Assembly: GCF_001543895.1 (NCBI RefSeq)
Contig: NZ_JYIJ01000019.1
Span: forward strand, 1,054,001 to 1,118,000
Direction of reading: 5' to 3'
DNA: 64,000 bases
Source: Carbonactinospora thermoautotrophica
GTDB taxonomy: Bacteria; Actinomycetota; Actinomycetes; Streptomycetales; Carbonactinosporaceae
The notes under the pieces were generated by a model that saw nothing but the letters and a program-made list of their open reading frames with translations, was not told the DNA's origin and made no database searches. This document shows positions 61,226-64,000 of the stretch, piece by piece (within the stretch, counting starts at the first letter, position 1; each line of letters starts with the position of its first letter). A program made the position numbers and the translations under genes.

Positions 61226-61351
61226 ACTGGCCGTGACCTCGTCGAGGGATGCGGTGGTGGGTGCACACCCCAGGCAATCCCCGACGAGGTCTTCACACCA
61301 GTGCCTGCCTCAACCCGGGCGCGTTACGGACAAAACTTCTGGCAACCCGCT
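60188..61351 (-). mobile_element. IS630-family insertion sequence inside the integrase gene
   Basis: A 1164-bp element bounded by TA at both ends (60186-60187 and 61352-61353), the target duplication of the Tc1/mariner-IS630 group. The ends are inverted copies with mismatches: from the left GCTTGCCGAAAGTTCTGTC, from the right the inverse of GACAAAACTTCTGGCAACC. It holds the transposase and splits the integrase. Confidence 0.9.
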
Positions 61352-61815
61352 TAGGCGTTCTCGCGCTTGGCGTGCCCGGTGCTCTTTCAGAACTCGTACC
61401 GTGCCAGCGTCGATGCTGACTGTCCGTTCCCGGCCGCCCTTGGTCGTGCCCTCGACGCGTTCGCCGTCGATTACGTCCGTAGAACCGCGGAACGTCACCT
61501 CACCCGCGTCGAGGTCGATGTCGGCCCAGCGCAGGTTCAGCAGCTCCCCGCGCCACGCGCCCGTGTAGGCGGCCAGGTGGAAGAAGGCGTACAGCCGGTG
61601 CCGCCGCGCCACCCGTAGGAACGCGCGTAGCTGGTCGTCGTTCCAGACTGTGCCCGGAGCCGGGCGCGGCTTGCGCGGTCGCTTGGCCCGCTCGGCCGGG
61701 TTGGACGCGAGCACCTGGTCCACGCGCACCGCGTCGTTGAACGCCTTGCGCAGCACCGCGTGTACGTACTCCACCGAACGGTGGGACAGCGGCTTGCCGC
61801 CCTTCCCGCCAGAGG
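61352..61815 (-). pseudogene. Integrase, internal fragment lacking its N-terminus
   Basis: Middle part of the tyrosine recombinase, from about SGGKGGKPLSHRSVEYVHAV to RQARERL. It includes the core-binding region (VLRKAFNDAVRVDQVLASNP) and the catalytic arginine in AYTGAWRGELLNLRW. The N-terminal arm-binding domain is missing. It is joined upstream to the remnant of the replication initiator in a different frame. The 3' end continues after the IS630 element. Confidence 0.8.
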
Positions 61816-62184
61816 TGAGGAGGTCGGCGCGCAGCTCGACGAGGAACCGCTGCCCCGCGTCCGGGTGTCCGGCGCGAAGACCGGTTCGGTCTCCAGGTGC
61901 CAGCCCTCGCGGCACTGGGCTATGCGCAGCCGCTTCTTCCGCTCCGCACACGACGGGCACACCGAGGCGAGGGTGGCCCCGCACGGCACGTCGATCACGG
62001 TCGTCTCGCCGGTCAGCGTGTCGATCCGACGCACCGTCACGGGGCGGACGCAGACGCCGTACTCCTCGGCGACGACCCGGACGACGTCCCGGGCGAGCGG
62101 CATACGGGACCGCTCGGCCCGGGACATCCGTCCGCTGGCGTTCGTGACGTCCGCCAGGTGGATTTCGTCGTGCTGTGTGCTCAT
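61816..62184 (-). pseudogene. Replication initiator (RepSA-like), N-terminal remnant
   Basis: Only the first 105-120 residues of a rolling-circle type initiator of AICEs remain. The segment TLASVCPSCAERKKRLRIAQ and REGWHLETEP is the usual N-terminal zinc-finger-like block. The reading frame then shifts near 61865, and the text after QRFLVELRADLL continues as integrase. The bulk of rep, the excisionase and the integrase N-terminus have been deleted. The ATG at 62184 overlaps the upstream gene stop (ATGA). Confidence 0.75.
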
Positions 62185-62375
62185 GGCCGGTTCTCCGAGT
62201 CCAGCTCACGCAGGAACTCCCGGGCCGAGCTGGCCGCTTCGTCGGCCAGCCGTTCGACCTGCCGGTACAGGTACCGGTACGTCTCGATCTGGAGGACACC
62301 GGCATCCAGCTCGTTGCCTATGTCGCCGAGCCGTCCCAGCAGGTCGCGCAGGTCTTCCCAGCCCCGGATGGTCAT
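62181..62375 (-). CDS. Small AICE protein of 64 residues
   Basis: A 64-residue helical protein with LRDLLGRLGDIGNELDAGVL and many charged residues. It sits between the FtsK-like gene (overlap ATGA) and the rep remnant (overlap ATGA), and so belongs to the element's operon. Similar small ORFs are found between tra and rep of pSAM2-like elements. The function is unknown; it looks intact. Confidence 0.65.
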   Translation of the reverse strand: MTIRGWEDLRDLLGRLGDIGNELDAGVLQIETYRYLYRQVERLADEAASSAREFLRELDSENRP

Positions 62376-63802
62376 GCCGCATCCGGGGTGGTCGCCTCTG
62401 CCTCGCCCAGGGCCGGGCGGCGCGCGTACTCGGCCGCCATGGCGCGGATCTCGTCGTCGGCGAGGTAGGAGGCCCGGACCCGGAACGGCTCGCGTACCCC
62501 GTCGAGCTTGACGAAGCCCACACCCGGCAGCGACTCGGGGATGCGGTCGCAGTACGCGCCCCGGTCCCGTGCCCCGTCGCCGAGCACCATGTCCACCTGG
62601 GTCGGCTCGTCGAGCCGCAGCGCGACCCGGGTGGGGAACAGGTTCCGGTACGGGATCACGTCCTTGGCCGGGTCCTGCAGCGCGCCCACGACCGAGTACC
62701 CGGCCGTCCGGCCCTTGGTGAGCAGGTGCCCCAACGCGTCGTCGATGCGGGCCGCGATCTTGCGTTCCCCGACCAGCGCGGTCAACGACGCCAGCTCGTC
62801 GATGACGAGCACCCGGAACGGGTCGCCGGGCGTGGGCTCGTGCTGGCGCGTGTGGCCTTTGAGCCTCTGGGTGCGCTCGTCCATGCCGGCGACGGCCTCG
62901 TCCAGCAGGTCGGCGAATCCGGCCGGGTCGCCGTCGGCGAAGCGGGCGAACATCGGCTGGCCGAACGCCAGCTCCATGCCGCCCTTGGGGTCGATCACCC
63001 ACAGCTCGACCAGCCCGTCCCGGACGGCCGGGGCGACACCGCGCACCAGCGACCACAGGACCGAGCCCTTGCCCGCGCCGGTCGCGCCCGCGACGAGCAC
63101 GTGGGTGCCGAGCAGCCGCAGCCGCCACAGCTCCCCGTCCTCCCGCAGTCCGACCGGGACGCGGTCCAGGTCGGCGACGTCCGGCACGGGCAGGGGCGGG
63201 ACGACCTGCCGGAGCGGGTCGCGGCGCAGCAACTCCACCCGCACCTCGCCCGGCCGGTGCACGCGCACCCGGCAGTCCTGCGCCTTGGTCGCGTGCGCCA
63301 GGGCGTCGGCGGCCTCCTCGAAGTGCGCCGGGGCCATCCCTTCGGGGATGGCGACGAGGAGCCGGTCCACTGTGCCCGTGCAGTGAACGCGCCGCAGCTT
63401 CGGCCGCTCGGTCTCACCGTCGCCCCAGGTGACGAGCCCGTGGCGGGACATGAGCCGGTCCCATCGGGGCGCGTACACCAGCCAGCGGCGGACGACGCCC
63501 AGGAACGCCGAGCCGACCCGCCGGCAGAACGCGTCCCGGGCGAGGAGGAACCACGCGAGCGCTGGCAGGCCCACGGCGAGCGCCGCCGCGACCACCAGCG
63601 CCCACACGCCCCACCGGACCAGCACGACGGCCGCCAGCAGGACCAACACCGCCTGGGCGGGGTGTCGGAAGGCCCACCGCACCAGCCGGAACGCCAGCTT
63701 GACCAGCTTCCAGACCACCCACAGCCAAGCCAGCAGTAACAGGACCGACAGGCTGAACTCGCCGTTGAGCACGCGAGCAGCCCGGAACCACCGCGAAGAC
63801 AT
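62372..63802 (-). CDS. FtsK/SpoIIIE-type DNA translocase (AICE transfer protein)
   Basis: A 476-residue transfer protein of the TraSA/TraB type. Two or three membrane helices lie near residues 18-90, then the FtsK domain with Walker A GATGAGKGS, the tail IDPKGGMELAFG, and Walker B VLVIDELASL. In AICEs this single protein moves double-stranded DNA between mycelial cells. The frame is complete, and the start ATG is at 63802. It is the least damaged conjugation gene of the element. Confidence 0.9.
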   Translation of the reverse strand: MSSRWFRAARVLNGEFSLSVLLLLAWLWVVWKLVKLAFRLVRWAFRHPAQAVLVLLAAVVLVRWGVWALVVAAALAVGLPALAWFLLARDAFCRRVGSAFLGVVRRWLVYAPRWDRLMSRHGLVTWGDGETERPKLRRVHCTGTVDRLLVAIPEGMAPAHFEEAADALAHATKAQDCRVRVHRPGEVRVELLRRDPLRQVVPPLPVPDVADLDRVPVGLREDGELWRLRLLGTHVLVAGATGAGKGSVLWSLVRGVAPAVRDGLVELWVIDPKGGMELAFGQPMFARFADGDPAGFADLLDEAVAGMDERTQRLKGHTRQHEPTPGDPFRVLVIDELASLTALVGERKIAARIDDALGHLLTKGRTAGYSVVGALQDPAKDVIPYRNLFPTRVALRLDEPTQVDMVLGDGARDRGAYCDRIPESLPGVGFVKLDGVREPFRVRASYLADDEIRAMAAEYARRPALGEAEATTPDAA

Positions 63803-63840
63803 AACCTGGAGCCCTCTCAGGAACGCACACCCTGGGAACC

Positions 63841-63873
63841 CGAGGGGCAGTCGGTGGCAGCGACTGCCCCTCG
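63841..63873 (-). terminator. Hairpin between the Pra-like gene and the FtsK-like gene
   Basis: 13-bp stem CGAGGGGCAGTCG with CGACTGCCCCTCG, loop of seven bases. It could limit read-through into the transfer genes. Confidence 0.65.
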
Positions 63874-63927
63874 CTCGATCCGGTCCGGGCCGCGTGGCAG
63901 GCGACCCGGACGCACGTCACCCGGCGC

Positions 63928-64000
63928 TCAGCCCTGCTTGGCCGGCGCGGCCGACTTCTGGCCGGGAGCGCGCACCCCGCGCGCCCGCAGCGAGTACGCG
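63928..64000 (-). CDS. C-terminus of an AICE gene, possibly the Pra activator
   Basis: Only the last 23 codons are in the window: AYSLRARGVRAPG then QKSAAPAKQG. The pattern YSxRAxGxRAP resembles the C-terminal end of the Pra family (activator of replication, integration and excision), which usually precedes the FtsK-like gene in AICEs. The rest is beyond the window, so the identity is tentative. Confidence 0.45.
   Translation of the reverse strand, partial: AYSLRARGVRAPGQKSAAPAKQG

Noticed and set aside
61537-62184. A single 215-residue protein starting at 62184
   Set aside because: Only the first half resembles a replication initiator; the rest is an out-of-frame reading of integrase sequence.

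Overview
This is a GC-rich actinobacterial chromosome segment. The evidence is two mycothiol genes (mshD, mshA), a GlnR-type regulator, CarD, a complete RsiG (c-di-GMP-dependent anti-sigma partner of WhiG), an MsiK-type ATPase, and a gene order that, from memory, closely follows the Streptomyces coelicolor chromosome between mshD and msiK. A mycelial, sporulating Streptomyces-like lineage is likely; I cannot name the species.

Layout. 1-9.6 kb: mshD (cut by the window edge), a secreted 5'-nucleotidase, glnR, a MoaD/ThiS protein, an LmeA-like protein, a thioredoxin, and a sulfur operon (DUF4395, sulfurtransferase, DUF1416) preceded by a 26-codon cysteine-rich leader ORF; then a gene-poor 1.3 kb, DsrE and nitrobindin. 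9.6-17.8 kb: nur/fur, an intact IS5-family element, a CAP-domain protein, ygfZ, dtd, a BKACE enzyme, rsiG, an amino-acid permease and an asparaginase. 17.9-22.8 kb: ArsR regulator, second permease, XRE regulator with an HbhA-like coiled-coil protein, DUF2516 and a hydrolase. 23.1-30.7 kb: acyl-CoA module (TetR regulator, two overlapping acyl-CoA dehydrogenases, an APH-like kinase paired with a third dehydrogenase, a thioesterase) with three copies of one palindromic operator, then a macrodomain protein. 30.8-44.5 kb: cysteine-rich metal-binding protein, methyltransferase, mshA, ybjN, phosphoglycerate mutase, a receptor Ser/Thr kinase, phoU, a senX3/regX3-type two-component system, two exported or membrane proteins, carD, a double-domain ispD, and a GNAT. 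44.9-59.7 kb: ispF, an AAA ATPase and a TPR membrane protein, cysS, rlmB, a five-gene peptide ABC transporter, msiK, a LacI regulator and tRNA-Thr(TGT). 59.8-64 kb: a decayed pSAM2-type integrative element (AICE) lodged beside the tRNA. Its integrase is split by an IS630-family element, has lost its N-terminus and its catalytic tyrosine, and is fused to a remnant of the replication initiator; the FtsK-like transfer gene still looks intact.

The most unusual signal is a dispersed intergenic element seen at four places: two TTNTCCACA boxes exactly 18 bp apart, followed at three of them by a conserved GC-rich hairpin. Each of those three copies lies in an unusually long gene-free stretch. Other points worth attention are the cysteine leader peptide, the split kinase-dehydrogenase pair resembling animal ACAD10/11, the duplicated IspD with a degenerate first domain, a 193-bp MITE-like element, and repeated -10 motifs placed 6-8 bases before start codons, suggesting leaderless mRNAs.
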